A stretch of DNA of 5,442 nucleotides from an uncultured Collinsella sp. GTDB taxonomy: Bacteria; Actinomycetota; Coriobacteriia; Coriobacteriales; Coriobacteriaceae. The notes under the pieces were generated by a model, which did not search any database, had not been told where the DNA came from, and saw nothing but the letters and a program-made list of their open reading frames with translations. Numbering within the stretch: the stretch's first letter is position 1; the number at the start of each line of letters is the position of its first letter. Below are positions 4,657 to 5,442 of this stretch, piece by piece. The position numbers and the translations under genes are program-made. The stretch is from assembly GCA_900551815.1 (NCBI GenBank), contig URXE01000093.1, forward strand, positions 1-5,442, given 5' to 3'.

Positions 4657-5442
4657 CTACTGCAGGTCCAGCTGGTCAAGGTATTCCTTGCCGTGCTCGG
4701 AGATATGGCGCTTGCGGCCTGCCTCGTCGTTGCCCAGCAAAAGGTTGAACATGGTCTCCATCTTGGTGACGTCCTCGGGCTCCACCTTGATCAGACGACG
4801 CGTCTCGGGGTTCATGGTGGTGAGCCACATCATGTCCGGATCGTTCTCACCAAGACCCTTGGAGCGGTTGATGGAGCACTTCTGGTCGCCGATCTCCTTA
4901 AGGATGCCGTTCTTCTCGAGCTCGGTGTAGGCAAAGTAGGTCTTCTCTTTGCAGTTGATCTCGTAGAGCGGCGACTCGGCGATATAGACGTAGCCCTCGT
5001 CGATAAGCGTTGGCACCAGGCGGTAGAGCATGGTGAGCACGAGCGTGCGGATGTGGTAACCGTCGACGTCGGCGTCCGTACAGATGATGACCTTGTTCCA
5101 GTTGAGGTTGTCCAGGTCGAAGGCGCCGAGGTTCTTGATGCGCTTGTCTTTGATCTCCACGCCGCAGCCCAGCACGCGCATGAGGTCCATGATGATGTCG
5201 GACTTAAAGATGCGCGGGTAGTCCTCCTTCAGGCAGTTGAGGATCTTACCGCGGACGGGCATAACGCCCTGGAACTCGGCATCGCGCGAGGTGCGAATGG
5301 CGCCTGCTGCCGAGTCGCCCTCTACGATGTAAATCTCGCGACGGCTCTTGTCCTTGGAGCGGCAGTCGATGAACTTCTGCACGCGGTTGGCCATGTCGGT
5401 CTTCTGCTGCAGGTTGGTCTTGATGCTCTGGCGCGTCTTCTC
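4657..5442 (-). CDS. Type IIA DNA topoisomerase subunit B (GyrB/ParE-like), C-terminal part, 5' end outside window
   Basis: The frame is open from the window edge to the TAG at 4659-4657 and gives 261 residues; the N-terminal GHKL ATPase and transducer domains lie outside. The visible part is the TOPRIM domain plus the B-subunit tail, which binds metal and completes the cleavage centre with the A subunit's tyrosine. The key residues are Glu41 in VEGDSAAG, Asp123, Asp125 and Asp127 in TDADVDGYHIRT, the block MPVRGKILNCLK, and the late motif SKGLGENDPDMMW (194-206) with TTMNPETRRLIKV, which contacts the A subunit. EGDSAAG differs from the canonical EGDSAGG, and the sequence after GKILN is CLKEDY instead of the usual VEKA. 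Both fit a divergent paralogue of the clostridial type rather than housekeeping GyrB. It is the upstream gene of a two-gene operon. Assignment to the family is firm; calling it ParE rather than a second GyrB is inference. Confidence 0.93.
   Translation of the reverse strand, partial: EKTRQSIKTNLQQKTDMANRVQKFIDCRSKDKSRREIYIVEGDSAAGAIRTSRDAEFQGVMPVRGKILNCLKEDYPRIFKSDIIMDLMRVLGCGVEIKDKRIKNLGAFDLDNLNWNKVIICTDADVDGYHIRTLVLTMLYRLVPTLIDEGYVYIAESPLYEINCKEKTYFAYTELEKNGILKEIGDQKCSINRSKGLGENDPDMMWLTTMNPETRRLIKVEPEDVTKMETMFNLLLGNDEAGRKRHISEHGKEYLDQLDLQ

Noticed and set aside
1..5442. CRISPR array, tRNA/rRNA, insertion sequence or phage genes
   Set aside because: No spacer-repeat pattern, no tRNA-like cloverleaf, no transposase or terminal repeats with target duplication, and no phage proteins were seen on either strand.

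Overview
The window looks like chromosomal DNA from a high-GC, gut-type actinobacterium, most likely a coriobacterium (Collinsella or a relative). This is inferred from three things: the GC-rich third positions of the topoisomerase genes, a divergent second type IIA topoisomerase of the kind also found in Clostridia, and a decayed AAA-type ATPase of a family that I recall being expanded in Coriobacteria. No rRNA, marker gene or database match was available to confirm it.

Layout. The left part (1-1590) carries two plus-strand enzyme genes: the C-terminal 303 codons of an alpha/beta hydrolase with a cysteine in the nucleophile position, and a complete 176-aa flavodoxin-fold NAD(P)H/FMN oxidoreductase with an Isf-like four-cysteine cluster. 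The 147-bp gap between them holds a small dyad and a stem-loop with an A-tract on its left, which would read as a terminator for minus-strand transcripts. The middle (1591-2370) has no intact gene. It contains a long stem-loop with 14-bp perfect arms, a minus-strand pseudogene left from an AAA ATPase with a C-terminal winged-helix domain, an AT-rich array of 19-bp direct repeats just upstream of that pseudogene, and a very GC-rich hairpin with 17-bp arms. The right part (2371-5442) is a minus-strand operon encoding the two subunits of a type IIA topoisomerase: the 3' part of the B subunit (TOPRIM domain), then, 45 bp downstream, the complete 746-aa A subunit.

The two topoisomerase genes form one functional unit. 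The B subunit supplies ATPase and TOPRIM metal chemistry, and the A subunit supplies the active-site tyrosine. The A subunit lacks a GyrA box and has alanine at the quinolone-contact serine position, so it resembles a topo IV-like paralogue rather than gyrase. The two left-hand enzymes have no evident pathway link to it. I see no clearly new multi-gene system here. The items most worth checking are the decayed ATPase with its iteron-like array, the unusual topoisomerase residues, and the long inverted repeat at 1601-1672.
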